Part shown: piece by piece, positions 10,203 through 22,533 of the stretch
How positions within the stretch are numbered: position 1 is the stretch's first letter
Layout of the letters: every line of letters begins with the position of its first letter
Assembly: GCA_038373865.1 (NCBI GenBank)
Contig: JAXGGA010004437.1
Span: 24,491 to 88,490 of the forward strand
Source of the DNA: Uloborus plumipes
Lineage: Eukaryota; Arthropoda; Arachnida; Araneae; Uloboridae
Direction: 5' to 3'
Length of the DNA stretch: 64,000 nt
Made by a program: the position numbers and the translations under genes
The notes under the pieces: generated by a model
Told to the model about the DNA's origin: nothing
The model's database searches: none
What the model saw: the letters and a program-made list of their open reading frames with translations, nothing else

Positions 10203-12932
10203 CTGCAACAGAAGAAACATCACTTTAATTAGAGACACATCAAAGGAAAGGATAATACATAAAAGAAATGTAATTTTACAATTTGAGTAATTTTTTTAAA
10301 AAATGGTTTGAACAAATTTAAAATTATCCAAGATTTTTGCTCCATAGACCATTGAAAGAAAATGGTAGCCCCCCCCCCCCCCCACTCCAACCCCTTATTT
10401 CAAGCGTTTTTGACCTCTTTGAAACATTAAAACTTGTTGTTCATGGCAAACTCTCCGTTTAAATTTATCTTTCAAAGTTTGGGCGTTGTTGACTTCGGTT
10501 GCATCTTATATTCATTGACATAAAAGTTCGAATTCGAAATGTGGAATAAATATTTATCAATAAACAAAAATTTACTAAAATAACTCATTTACAGAAAAAT
10601 TGTTAGACGAGAAAATGAGTTCGTGTTGTAACGCATACTTTACAGAAATATGCATTTATGCGGGTAATTTTTTTTTATTTTTATTTATTTTATTTTTTTA
10701 GTATGTATATTTATTTCAGTTTGATGAATGAGCATAGAGCGAAGCATAACAATCAATTCGAAAATTAAAATGACAAACAGTGAAAAATTGTAAACAGTGT
10801 ACCTCTGCAGAATTGCGAGTCTATACAGAAAATAGTTTCACAAATATTTTCTAATAGAGGAAGGTATTTGACGTTGAATTGAATTAGGTTATTTTCATAT
10901 GGTATTCCAACTTAAATCCGCTCCAATAATACCACATTCCCTTTTTTTCTTGAACTCCCCAAAAACAAGTAAACATTGTCAAGGTCGTAGCTCAACTTAC
11001 CACAGGAGCACTACTGTAAGCGGCGTTAGAAATTGGTGACCAGGGCGTGAGATAACTAACGTTTGCGTCGCTTTGCTAACGTCGCTTAGGGTTGTTTTCA
11101 GTTTCATTATTTTCGTTTTATTTTGAAATTTTACCATCATTGAGCAAAAACAATTTTGTTTTAATAATAAAATAGTAACAGTACAAAATCCATGTAATGA
11201 CCATTATTGTGCGTATACCAGATTGAGTCTCTCTCTCTTTTTTTTTCACGGGAACAAAAAGCATAACTGTAAGATTTATTTCATTGAAGTAAAACCCACC
11301 CGAAACCATAGATGTAATATTAACTAGGTGCACAACAAGAAACCAATTCCATGGGCAAGAGACACCCAGTCAACAGGCAAGCGTCTGAAAAACTATTAAA
11401 AAACGAAAACCTTGAGTGAAATTGAAATAAGAAAATGCTCACTATAAATTTTCAAAACAAACTGCAAATTTCAATTGACGAGAGCAGGCTGTCTTTCTTC
11501 TAGGTGATGCAAACAACTTTTGCCCGTTTATTTTCGAGATTCGCCAATCACCCAGCGTTCAACAGCCGCCAGTGTTTGACATTGAGAAGGGTTAAAAGAT
11601 AGAGAGGATGAAGTCTTCAGTTCTTGTGGCATGGATAGAAAGAAATCGGAGTTCTTTCACGAGTTTCATGCAACACGTGTCTCCCATTCGTCGTAGTGTG
11701 ACTTTGGATCTTTGCTTCAGCTTTTCCTAAGCTAATGACTGGACTTGCTCCCTCCTGTTACTAATTCCTGCCCCAAAATGGTTGCTGCTTCAAAGTTGTG
11801 TATCTTGTTCCACTACATCTATTCCCGAAACGTTGTTCTTTTGTCATTTCCGCGCTAAAAGTTGAATGAGTAGTATGTGCCACTCGCCAAAACTTGACTG
11901 ATTGCTCTTTAACAAATGTTGAAAAATTCCAAGGAAATCAAGAGTAACAACATTGCTATTTTTGGGTGTTATTTGGGGGTGAAATTAAACTTTCGACGAG
12001 AAATTTTCAAGTCATCGAAACATAAAGAAAAAGGCACTCCATTTCCCTCTTTTATTGCTCATAAGTTTCGCCGGTAAGGTTATAAATTTTTTTATGACGT
12101 AATAGGTATACACAAAATTATACGAAAGAAATTAAGATTCCCTTGAAAATCTTCAGAAATTTGAACTTTCATTTGCCCTATCTAAATTCTAAATTTCTTC
12201 TAAATTCATTTCTATGACGTTAAGTATTTTTCACCATAGAGCTCTTTGTGCCCCAAACTCCATCTCCCTTTCCATGTTCACCTATCATTACTTAATACTT
12301 TAATCGGTCACATTTTTACTTCTCACAACAATTAATTGTCTCTCGGGGTAGAGATTTGTTATCTGCAAAAGGACGCCAAACGCAGTACCAAATGGAAAGT
12401 AAAAACAAAGCACTTATCGGGGCAGGGAACGAGCAAAAGGGGCTACTCTTCCTTAATCAAGCGCTGTGGTACACTTCCTTCCGAACTGGGCAATTAATTT
12501 CCTTTTCCTTCGACAGTTAAAAAGGAAATGATTCGTAAATGTTCGAAACGGGTGACGAGAAACAACGGATATTTCTTGCATAAGACCCGAGCTGAAAAGA
12601 CTGCGTTGAACACTCGATGGTGACCTTCGCATTATGTAATAATCAAGAATTTTAATCGATGATTCAAATCGTTAAGTCATAGACAATGATCAAGAATTTT
12701 TAATCGATGATTCAAATCTCAGTGTTGACAAACCAAACACGCATAGGTCAGCCACGCTATTAGAAATGGGCACAAGAGCACGTAATCGTGGGTGAGCAGT
12801 ACTCAGACTTTTTGCCTTTGTGGAATTCTAAAGTTGACTGAAGTATAAATCTTGGTTCAGTGCAAGAGTTATAAGATATTTAAAAAAAAAAAATAGATGT
12901 ACAAATCGGTAATTTGTATTTAATTTAAACAC
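10203..12932. other. Intron sequence with no assigned element
   Basis: C-run at 10371-10384. 11560-11900 and 12220-12620 are less AT-rich and non-repetitive. A 32-bp near-duplicate containing TCAAGAATTTTAATCGATGA occurs at about 12642-12675 and 12688-12720. No exon evidence. Confidence 0.4.
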
Positions 12933-13535
12933 TAGCTTATTACTTGGCGTTACCCGGGTACTAATACAACCTAGCTCTAAAAAAATTATTTGTATGAATT
13001 CTATCGACATGGGCATATAAAAATTGCATCAATTCGTCTTTTGCATAATTCCTCTAATAGGAGGACTAAAAAATGCTCGCAAAAATTAAAATATCTGTTG
13101 GAACCTCTAATTTTTCTGCATCATACAATATTTGTGCCAAGCTTCCAAGGTAATTAGAAAATGAATTATGATTGTTTTTAACTTATTTCATGCTAAAATG
13201 AAATAAGTGAGCTTTAAATTGATAATTCATTGTTAATCGTAATCTTTGTTGGAAAATATTTATAGTTAAATGTGTAAAATTTTATCAATTTGTATGTTTA
13301 AAGACTTATCTCTATTACTCTACATATTCAAAATTGAAAGAAAATGGTCATTTTGAAACGAAAAATTTTATTTTTGACCTTTTTGGAATCTTATAAAATA
13401 AATTTCAAAACCCAGTAATATGAATTCTATTGTATCAAGGAACCTCTGTGCCAAGTTTGGTGAAAATCCGACGAAAACTGGATTTGTATAATGAACAAAC
13501 ATACATCTACAAATATCCATTTATATTAAAAACTA
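12933..13535. repeat. Possible truncated non-LTR retroelement or other old repeat
   Basis: It starts near ACTAGCTTATTACTTGGCGT and contains a TGTGCCAAGTTTGGTGAAAA phrase, then GAACAAACATACATCTACA before the right edge. Arthropod repeat 3' ends often have this wording. Boundaries and class are not proven. Confidence 0.35.
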
Positions 13536-13958
13536 GCAGATAACAATTTGCCCCAAAATTAAAAAAAAAAAGTGTATCGACAATGTCGTTGGAGGTAACC
13601 GGAAGTCAAATCCTTTCTTTATCGTATCATTTAAAAAAGCCAGAAAAGACTACATTCTCAAAAATACATCACCCACTTTCTAGGATTCCTCAATCTTTGA
13701 ACAAATTTCCTCACTTACGACCATTCTTTCTTCGTTGGGTCAGAAACTCATGTTCAAATCTCATAAAAGTTTCAGCAATTAGATGCACAGTTTAAGCAGA
13801 CTGACAAAAAATGTAATCAGAGTATTTTTCACGAAGCCATTCCGTCAAATACAACGAATATTTCGTGAGTTTTAAGGATGCATTTTTGAGTGAATATCAA
13901 TGAGTTGAAGGTTAATGATTATGTAACTGGAAATATCAGCCAAGTATTCAAGAAAATA

Positions 13959-14144
13959 CTGTCGGCCCTGCTTAATCGGACAACGGATAAACGAATACCC
14001 CGCTTATACGAATAAAATATTCTGGAACCGAATATTTCGCCATGCCATTAAAGCAAAGTTGAAGATCTCCGCTTAAACGAATACCCCGCTTAATCGAATA
14101 ATATTTCGTGGAGCCGACAATATTCGTTTAAGCGGGGCTGACAG
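13959..14144. mobile_element. pogo/Tigger-like MITE
   Basis: Inverted ends CTGTCGGCCCTGCTTAATCG and (reverse complement of the right end) CTGTCAGCCCCGCTTAAACG, flanked by TA at 13957-13958 and 14145-14146. It is 186 bp, with GCTTAA-CGAATA words repeated inside. No coding capacity. Confidence 0.75.
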
Positions 14145-14157
14145 TATTATGGATGTA

Positions 14158-14880
14158 TTGAGTACTCAGTATTCAGCCAATTTACCGAGTACTTGGTACT
14201 CGGCTAAATTTTGATCAGTTACTCAGCCTATGCCGAGTAGTTGTAAAAATTAGATATTTTTAAAAATAACGAAATTTGAGAAATTTACAACTGCTTTATC
14301 CATTTGTGTTCTGAGCAATAGTCAAAAATTAAAAAAAAAATCTCCACTTATAAAATCAATGCAGGATAAGAGTTAACTTTGCCTATATTCTTTCAACCTT
14401 GCAAATGTATGAATGTACATTTGTGTGTAGCATCTTTTCCATATCACCTATTAGTGTGTTAAATTGACCTTTGGCCAGGAACAGTTCAATGTGATCCGTA
14501 AGATTCATAGCCTGATAATAAGAAACCTTTAGATCATATTCCAATTTATTTTGAATCATTTGAAAGCTTAAATTACGAATTTTTTAAACCATCGGTTTGC
14601 AGATTAAGTTTTTGGCATAGTGATAATAATACATAGGAATAAAGTTAACTCATTTTTATAATAGTAAGAAAAAAGTTGTGACTATTTTGGGTCAAACAAT
14701 AACTAGGAAAAAAAATATAAATGAAAAATGCTATGGAAATATTTTAATACTCAAAATTATTGTATTTTAAACTTCGGTGCAATAAGTGCCATACCGAGTA
14801 CTCGGTAACTCAGAACTCGGCCTAGAAGTGAAAGCTCGAATATTGGGTACTCAGCAAAAGTGCTATACTCGGTAAATTTC
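14158..14880. repeat. TACTCGG-rich repeat, probable decayed element
   Basis: Both ends of this stretch are dense in TACTCGG/CCGAGTAC words in both orientations (14158-14240 and 14780-14880), with plain AT-rich sequence between. Suggests an old inverted-end element; no clean terminus or duplication found. Confidence 0.35.
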
Positions 14881-15930
14881 TAGAAAGTATATTAAAGTGC
14901 TATAACAAAGGAACTTGGGCGTTTGTTCTTACATATCATAGGAATTATTTTTGTGATCGTGGTTTTTTTTTTTTCTCTCTCTCTCTCTCTCTTCGGGGGT
15001 AGGGGTGGCTTGAATACAAATTTCTTTAAGAATATTCATTAAACATTGATATTGACAAAATTACTCAATAAAAATTAATTTTTTTAAATTTTTTACATAG
15101 ACTCGGTATTGCAATCATTTGGTATATAACGCAAGAGATGTGTGCGTTAAAATGTAATACACATTAGAAAAAATATGCTACAGACCAAACTATGCAGTGT
15201 GGTGGGAAAATAAAGCACGCAGAGTTTTAAAAAGAACTCTGCTTTTTGAAAAAAGTTTTTAAAAACATCTTTTGATTAAAAAAAAAAACTTTTATTTCTG
15301 AGAACCACTGCCAGGCTAAAGAATATGTCGTGCTGTCCAACTCCTTAAAAGGTACAAATATTTAAAGAGTAATGAACAATCAGAAGTCTGGGAAACCTTA
15401 AGCAATAAGCACATGTCACATAAAGTGACTGGTTTCTAGTCTTGTAGTCTAGACAGATAAATTTCGAAGTTGATTAAGGATACATTGGAATTTCATTTGC
15501 ATGACTGTCAGAACAAGAGATCGGTTTTTATTTATTTATTTATTATTATTATTAAAGAAACTACATATATTTTGCGACAATCATTTTTTCAGCGGTGCCC
15601 AACATACAGTCCGAGGGTCAAATGTAGCCCGCGAAGTTGATCCATGTAGCCCGTTGATATTTCCAATCTTACGAATCAAAAAGAATATTCTAATATCCTC
15701 CAAAACAACAATCATCTACAGTCGGTATGACGAATGATTGCGATTACTGTGATCACGATTTCTATTTCGATAGATTTCTGCAGGGTCCCGTTGCCAAACC
15801 CGGACCAAGAGACGATGGGACCAATTGGAAGTGAAACCCTTTCAAACAAAAAAAGAATTTTTGAAATCAGTCCAGGCGTCTTCGAGTAATCTTATAATAT
15901 ACAAAAAAAAAAAAAAATCTCCGACGAATT
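14881..15930. other. Intron sequence with one hAT-like single end near 15590
   Basis: CT-repeat at 14974-14993. CAGCGGTGCCCAACATACAG at about 15590 looks like one end of a hAT-type element, but no partner end was found. Otherwise unremarkable. Confidence 0.4.
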
Positions 15931-16502
15931 GTATAATAGGGTGTATCGAAAAAAACCGTTTTTCGAAATTAAGTTGATAAAAAGTTGCCCCTACCTACCC
16001 ACATAGTCCACAAAAAAATTAAGTCTAATCAGAAATTGTTTAGGTGTCCCGCACGAGGAATGAAGTTTGAATTTCTTCAAAAATATTACTTTATTCTAAT
16101 TTTTTTTTTTAATCATAAGAATAAATGTTTAAAATAATTCAAGTTGAAAAATGTACACAGCAAAGTCGAAGGACAAAAAATTGGGTTGAAAAAGAGTATA
16201 TTAAACAACATTTAGATCTCCCACATTTATTCTAAACTTCCTAATTTTCACCAAAACTAGCATTTTACAAGGCCATGCGGCTAGGTTAGAAACTTGTTTA
16301 TGAATGTGGAATCTAACTGAATTAACACTTGAAACTGGGAATCATCTGTGATTTATGTGGAGTAAAAAGTAAAATAATACCCACTATAAACAGAATCTAA
16401 GCCCCTCGTCACACAGTGCCCGCGTTCTATCTGGGTCCCGGTGATGGTAAACGAAATACAGCTCCGCTAGCGTAGCTGCTATAGGATTATAGAAGAACAT
16501 AT

Positions 16503-16882
16503 CGCTGCTTGAAATGAACAACGGCATATCTGCAAAACGCCATTTTTCAGGAGAGCGTTTTTAAGTTTTTGCAGCAAAACGGTATTTTGAAGTAAAATGG
16601 TATTAACGGTACTTATGCCGAATCAACTTACAGAGACATTAGATGTTCCTCCTCCAAGCACTTATTCAGAACTGACGCAATGGCGGCAGTGTCGTTTTTT
16701 ACTAGCAAAAGCGCGCCAAAATAATAACTATGCACAACGACACTAACGATTGCTGCGTGATATTTTGAAACTAGAGATATGCCGATAATACCACAAGAAA
16801 GAGTAAAAAAAAAACTGAATTTTTTGATATAATAAAAAAAAATCGATTTTTGCAGATATGCCGTTGTTCATTTCAAGCAGCA
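16503..16882. mobile_element. MITE inserted in the transposon ORF, empty site visible
   Basis: Ends GCTGCTTGAAATGAACAACG and its inverse at 16881 form ~34-bp inverted repeats. ATAT flanks both sides (16499-16502, 16883-16886). The right arm of the surrounding palindrome (near 20428) reads through without the insert, giving the pre-insertion site directly. Confidence 0.8.
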
Positions 16883-16895
16883 ATATATCTTTGGT

Positions 16896-17092
16896 TGAGG
16901 AAACAGACTAAGTATTTCGGACATGGGGCTCCAGTAAATGACCCAGGGAAAGAAATTGTAGCTTCAGTTTCACGATTTATGGAGAAAAAAATTCTATTGA
17001 TAAAGAACAAAAAAGCTATCGGTTGTGATGGCACATCAGTTAACACTGGAAAATCAAATGATGCTATTAGACTTCCAGAAAAGTCTTTAGGG
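16896..17092 (+). pseudogene. Fragment of a multicopy arthropod transposon protein (left arm)
   Basis: Reads KYFGHGAPVNDPGKEI, then AIGCDGTSVNTG, then AIRLPEKSL. I recognise this motif order, especially GCDGT-VNTG, from an uncharacterised multicopy protein family in arthropod genomes, probably transposon-encoded; I cannot name its superfamily. The frame is broken by the MITE upstream and a one-base slip near KQTKYF, and the segment is cut at 17092 by the ~2.4-kb insertion. Confidence 0.6.
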
Positions 17093-19470
17093 TGCTCCTC
17101 TAACTTACCCCCCCCCTTGGCGATATTTGAAAAAAATCGCCAATCATACGGCGATACATTTTTGTGTATGGTACAATGATGACGTTATTGGATGATTTGG
17201 AATGAGCTATGGTACTGGCAACCCTTCAACTACGTCATTTTAACTTGTTTGTGTTGTGGTGCGGAAAATTGGAAGGAGTGTTGCTTTTTATTATTTTCGC
17301 TTTGTATCTAAAGAAAAAACGTATTACTGTTTTTTTATTTCAAAACTATTTACAGTAGTTGTCTATCCGTATTGGCGCCTAAGAAAATATGAGTGTTTGC
17401 AAGTGTTAAGTGAATGGTGGGTGTTAACAAATGTTAGAAAGCGCGCCATTTTTTTGAGTGCTAGATTAGTGGTATTTTCGCTATTGTGTGTTGTAGCCTA
17501 AGAAAATATGAGTGTTTGCAAGTGTTAAGTGAATGAGGGGTGTTAACAACTGTTAGAAAGTGCGCCATTTTTTGAGTGCTTGATTAGCGGCATTTTCGCT
17601 GTTATGTGTTGTTGGAAGTGAAATCTTTGTGCTTTGGAAGTAGGGAGATGAACTATTTTGTGTTGTGTCAGTACCTATGTGTCGTAATTAGCAGTTGTCA
17701 TCTGTTGTATCGGCACATCCTAAGCAATACGAAGGTGAGTTCATATTTGGCTGTTTTGTTCAAAAATTGAAAACATGAAAGATGAAATATTGAGGTTCAT
17801 TTTTACTTAAATCTTGCAAAATGAACGAAACCCCGTACTTTATGCTACTTATTTGTTTCCTTAGCAACATATGGAAAAATACTTGGCTCTCCTCTAACTT
17901 ACCCCCCCTTGGCGATATTTGAAAAAAATCGCCAATCATACGGCGATACATTTTTGTGTATTGACATGATACTATAAATGATGAAAGTCAAGAGAAAAGG
18001 GAAGGTCAGAAAAGGTCACTGCAAACCCCACTGTCAGCTGTAGATAAAGTGTGGACCCCTGGAGTGGACAAACACGTTGTTTGTCCATTCTGGAATTCCC
18101 GGATTATCCCCTCCCCGTCGTTTTCGAATTTTGGATGCAACCTGTCCTGTAGCAAAACCAGTTTCTATCTACCCCTTTTGTTTGGTGGTGATTCCTCTCT
18201 CTCTATGATTAGTTTCAGCGAAAATTGTTTTAACTAGTGCTGTGCCAATTCAATTTGATTTTGTTTTCCCTCTCGATTTACAATCATTGCAACGACTCTT
18301 TGGATTACTGTTTTTCAATAAGTATGTATAATATTCATTAAATTTTTCATATTAGTTCATTTTTAATTCTTAACTTTCATCAAATATGATTAGCGTATAT
18401 ATTAGTAATGGAGTTTCATGTGTGAAATTTTGCTTTAATTTCAATGTTTCCGGAGTAATTTTCAAAAAACTGAGGTCCTTTCTATATATCGAAATTTCTA
18501 TATATCGAATTTTTTCCCGACAATTTGCTAATTGATAACATGAAAGATGAAATATTGAGGTTCATTTTTACTTAAATCTTGCAAAATGAACGAAACCCCG
18601 TACTTTATGCTACTTATTTGTTTCCTTAGCAACATATGGAAAAATACTTTTCTGTAGTTTAATAATACTTTTATAGCGTTTTTATTTATAAAAGCTTTAA
18701 TTTTATGTACTGAATAACTAAAATAAGCCACCTCTGGTACTTTTGAAAAATATGAAGCGTCATTTTATGGAAAATTTTATAAGCAATTTTGAAACATAAT
18801 AGAAAATTAATTGATGGTTGTTTGCGACGTACTTAGGAGACGTTTTTACTATTCATATATCGAAATTTGAGGAACTTTTCAAATTGTTTTGACTTTACAT
18901 TGACAAAATCCTTTAGTGCGACATATGTTTGAAAAGTTATTGATTTTGTTGTTGGCTAGTTTTTATTTACTATGCTACTATAGAAATAAGGAATCTTTGC
19001 TACTTTAAAAAACAAATAGTGTTATTTTTCTGCAAATGTATCTATACAGTAGTATTATTGCAGCGCTTATTCGCTGCATTTCATGCAGTTGTAGTACGTT
19101 GTTTTATTATGAACCATAGATGTTTTTGTTGGGTTGTTTTGTTGATTTTGAAGCGTATATTTGCAATAACTTTGCAGTATAGTATTGAGTGTGATTTTTT
19201 ACTGTGCTGACTTTCGTATACATGTGAGAAATCACTGTTATCTGAAAAACGTTTGTATTCTTCATTTGTTGAAATTGAGGATTTTTGATATTTCCTTTTC
19301 GACTATAATAGTGTTTTACATTTTTTATGTCAATATGAATTTTTCTGTTGGTGCCAAAAGAGCATCGCTAAGAATGTTGTACGATGTTTTTTGTCGTACA
19401 TCGAAGTCTTGGCGATGATTTTTTGGCGCCAACAGGAAAAAGTCGCCAAGAGGGGGGTAAGTCAGATTTG
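17093..19470. mobile_element. Nested element with TTGGCGA ends and internal duplications
   Basis: The left end CTAACTTACCCCCC...TTGGCGAT and right end GTCGCCAAGAGGGGGGTAAG are inverted partners. Inside are a second copy of the left end at about 17887-17960, a direct repeat of ~110 bp (17772-17884 and 18539-18651, nearly identical), and a 119-bp tandem pair (17381-17499 and 17500-17612). No recognisable protein. Probably a composite of two insertions of one family. Confidence 0.55.
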
Positions 19471-19529
19471 TTCCACTTGACAAAATTCTTTTAGTTGACC
19501 TATTGGAGAATTCTTACCATATTGCTAAA

Positions 19530-19860
19530 ATCTACCAGTCATGAACTTTAAGAAAATAGAACTCGTTTTACCAGAAGTTGATGTAAAATAATTGAGTTAT
19601 AATTACTTATGGGATGTGTCTAAAGCTGTAAATGTCCGGCAAATGTTCTCAAAATGTAGCAAAAAGGAACCCTGCAAGCTTTTCCCATGCAAGATGGCAA
19701 ACAGTTTTGAGGCTATACATCGCAACTAGTGATCCAAGTTCAGAGTTAAATAAACTAGCAGAATTTATAATAAAGGTTTATGCTCTCTGCTTTTTCACAA
19801 TCGAATCTCAGCATAAAATTTTCATGCATCTAAGGATTTTTTTAAGATCATAGATTGCAG
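19530..19860 (+). pseudogene. Second fragment of the same transposon protein (left arm)
   Basis: Contains NFKKIELVLPEVDVK (with a stop soon after), then SGKCSQNVAKRNPASFSHAR, RLYIATSDPSSELNKLAEFI and KVYALCFF. It continues the 16896-17092 fragment after the nested insertion and is disrupted by stops and frame changes. Confidence 0.6.
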
Positions 19861-19913
19861 CAAGTATTTGGATACAAATCTCCAGAATGTTATCCATTCC
19901 ACATTGTAAAGAA

Positions 19914-20440
19914 GCCATCTTGCATGGGAAAAGCTTGCAGGGTTCCTTTCTGCTAAATTTTGAGAACATTTGCCAGACATTACAGCTTTAGACACATCCC
20001 ATAAGTATTTTTGACTCAATTCTTTGACATCAACTTCTGGTAAAACGCGTTCTATTTTCTTAAAGTTCATGACTGGTAGATTTTAGCAATATGGTAAGAA
20101 TTCTCCAATAGGTCAACTAAAAGAATTTTGTCAAGTAGTCGGCCTATCAAGAGCTAACTTTCTAAGTGGTAATTCATTAAATGAAGAAAAGATACCACGG
20201 CTTGTAGTGAGGGTTCTAAAGACTTTTCTGGAAGTCTGATAGCATCATTTGATTTTCCAGTGTTAACTGATGTGCCATCACAACCGATAGCTTTTTTTGT
20301 TCTTTATCAATAAAACTTTTTTTTTTCCATAAATCGTGAAACTGAAGCTACAATTTCTTTCCCTGGGCCATTTGCTGGAGCACCATGTCCGAAATATTTA
20401 GAGTCTGTTTCCTCAACCAAAGATATATGCTCTTCTACAA
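19914..20440 (-). pseudogene. Inverted copy of the transposon protein (right arm)
   Basis: On the minus strand, coordinates descending: EEHI-SLVEE, KYFGHGAPANGPGKEIVA, GCDGTSVNTG, then NFKKIERVLPEVDVKELSQK, SGKCSQNLAERNPASFSHAR. It lacks the MITE and the 2.4-kb insert and so preserves the ancestral order, but still has frame breaks. After the shared FSHARW point it diverges from the left arm. Confidence 0.6.
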
Positions 20441-21170
20441 TCCTATGGCAGCTACGCTAGCGGAGCTGTATTTCGTTTACCATCACGGGGGCCCCGATAG
20501 AACGCGGGTACTGTGTGACGAAGGGCTTAGATTCTGTTTATAGTGGGTATTATTTTACTTTTTACTCCACATAAATCACAGATGATTCCCAGTTTCAAGT
20601 GTTAATTCAGTTAGATTCCACATTCATAAACAAGTTTCCAACCAAGCCGCATGGCCTTGTAAAATGCTAGTTTTGGTGAAAATTAGGAAGTTTAGAATAA
20701 ATTTCGGAAATCTAAATGTTGTTTAATGTACTCTTTTTCAAACCCAATTTTGTCCTCCGACTTTGCTGTGTACATTTTTCAACTTGAATTATTTTTAACA
20801 TTTATTCTTAATATTTAAAAAAAATTAGAAAAAAATAATATTTTTGAAGAAATTCACAAACTTCAGGCCGCGTGCGGAACACCTAAACAATTTCTGATTA
20901 GACTGAAATTTTTTGTGGAACATGTGGGTAGGTAGGGGCAACTTTTATGAACTTAGTAAATTGAATTTCGAAAAAAAGTTTCCTATTGTATAACCTCCTC
21001 TTTTGATGAAGTCGGATTTGATGTTTGAATCTAATGCGACTCTTGTGATTAAAAAAAAAAAAAATCTTTCATGAAATGTATAGTCTGTACAGCTCTTTCT
21101 CTTTTATTTTTAATGGAATAGATGAATGCCAACGTTTGCTACTTGTCTATGTAGTGCGCGCAATATACCA

Positions 21171-21529
21171 ATAGTCCAGTTATGACATAGAGAGACTGTA
21201 GTTTCGTACTTCTTTTGAATTCATCACTCTGGAATTGTCAATGACAGAGCTGGAGACAACTTCTGCTTTTTGCGTCAGCTTTTGGCTTCATTTTACAAGT
21301 TTAATCGCACATTACTTGCGGACTTTTGCGGGTGTACTTAACTAATTTTAGCTATCAGTTCGAAAGTAAACTCAGCTTCAATTAAATGACAAACTCGGTT
21401 TTTGACTATTCCAAGTTGATGAGTCCATAACAAGAACGAAACTGCAGTCTCTGGATGTCATAACTGGGCTGTCGGTATATTGCATATAGTTTTCCCTTCC
21501 CTGGCATATAGGCAATAACTTACTGCTTA
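21171..21529. mobile_element. Hairpin-forming short retroposon, diverged copy 3
   Basis: Starts CAATATACCAATAGTCCAG and pairs with a later GTCGGTATATTGCAT arm. Both arms share CAGTTATGACAT and GAGACTG-AGTTTCG. A tail resembling the other copies (CCCTGGCATATAGGCAATAA, TTACTGCTTA) follows. The arm sequence differs from copies 1 and 2, but its two halves still match each other. Confidence 0.55.
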
Positions 21530-22533
21530 CGTTTGTGTGTATTAGAGTAAAACTGAATAATAACAAGACTCTACTCTTGGGTTTCGGTCATTATCAGAGA
21601 CAAACGCAAACGAGTTGTATTGGCAATTGTTTTTTAGTGTATTTAATCATTTCTTCATTTACTTTACTCTGACACACACAAGAAAGATACATAGACAGAT
21701 AGGTTTAAAACTTCGAAGGCTATGATTATTGCTTCTCGCTTCGCAACCAAGTTTTATTCAATTAAACACTCCTCATAAGCTTGAATCGCAAATAAAGAAA
21801 ACTTCATTCCGAGATCATTCTTTCCTTTTAATGATTAACTCTTAATCCCGGCACCGGCTGATATTAATTAAAGAGCAACGACTAATTTGATTAGCTTTTT
21901 ATGACCTGAGCAATTAATTGCCTTCATCGCTTCAGTCTAGCTCGTTAAAACTGCAACAGACGGTCAATATCATAAAAGAAAAACAAATAACGACGAAAAA
22001 GTAAAACGCAACCTATAATGAAACAAAAAAAAAAAGAAATGTTTGTTTCGGGCTCGGTGTTAAAACCAAGGAACATCATCGTTCGTTAATCAAACACCAT
22101 AAAATACTCTACGACGAATAGCGTAATTAGAGTTCGGCCGTTTTTTAAACAGCCGCTTAGATGTTATAAAAAGGAAAACATGATTGCATTGTTGAAAGAG
22201 CAAAAAAAAAGAGGCCTCCTCCCTTACGTTCCTAGTAATACCCTTTTATGAATAGAAATTAAAGCATACTTTTAAAAAAGTTAATACCACTTCTTTCCGA
22301 ACGAAAAAGGTGATGGTTCAGCCCACATCTGTGGTTTTTCTTTATCAGTTAATAAATTCAATTATAACTAACATAAAAAAAAAGAATTCCAAAGCATATT
22401 TATTATTTTTCCTAAACATTATAAATGATGGAATAATTTTTAAAGTAGAAAAACTGCTTACTTTTTGCTATGCTAAAATAAAATATAATTAACGGCAACC
22501 CTCTCTTATTAAACCACCATGCAAGTAGCAATA
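21530..22533. other. Intron sequence with no assigned element
   Basis: AT-rich, with A-runs. No terminal repeats or exon signals recognised. Confidence 0.4.

Larger units (their letters stand above)
15931..20993. mobile_element. Large inverted duplication of a transposon, with nested insertions
   Basis: The sequence from 15931 is mirrored from 20993 inward. Left arm 15931-19698 and right arm 19914-20993 surround a ~215-bp centre. The arms share a broken coding region (separate entries). Relative to the right arm, the left arm carries a 380-bp MITE (16503-16882) and a ~2.4-kb element (about 17093-19470) that replaces ~80 bp. Termini are weak inverted repeats (TATAATAGGGTG / TTATACAATAGGAAAC). 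It may be an inverted tandem pair or a fold-back product; superfamily not assigned. Confidence 0.7.

Noticed and set aside
9687..10232. Longest plus-strand ORF in the left part (181 aa)
   Set aside because: It runs antisense across the Syx1A exon 2, has low-complexity Lys/His-rich sequence and no recognisable domain; the spliced minus-strand exon explains the only conserved bases.
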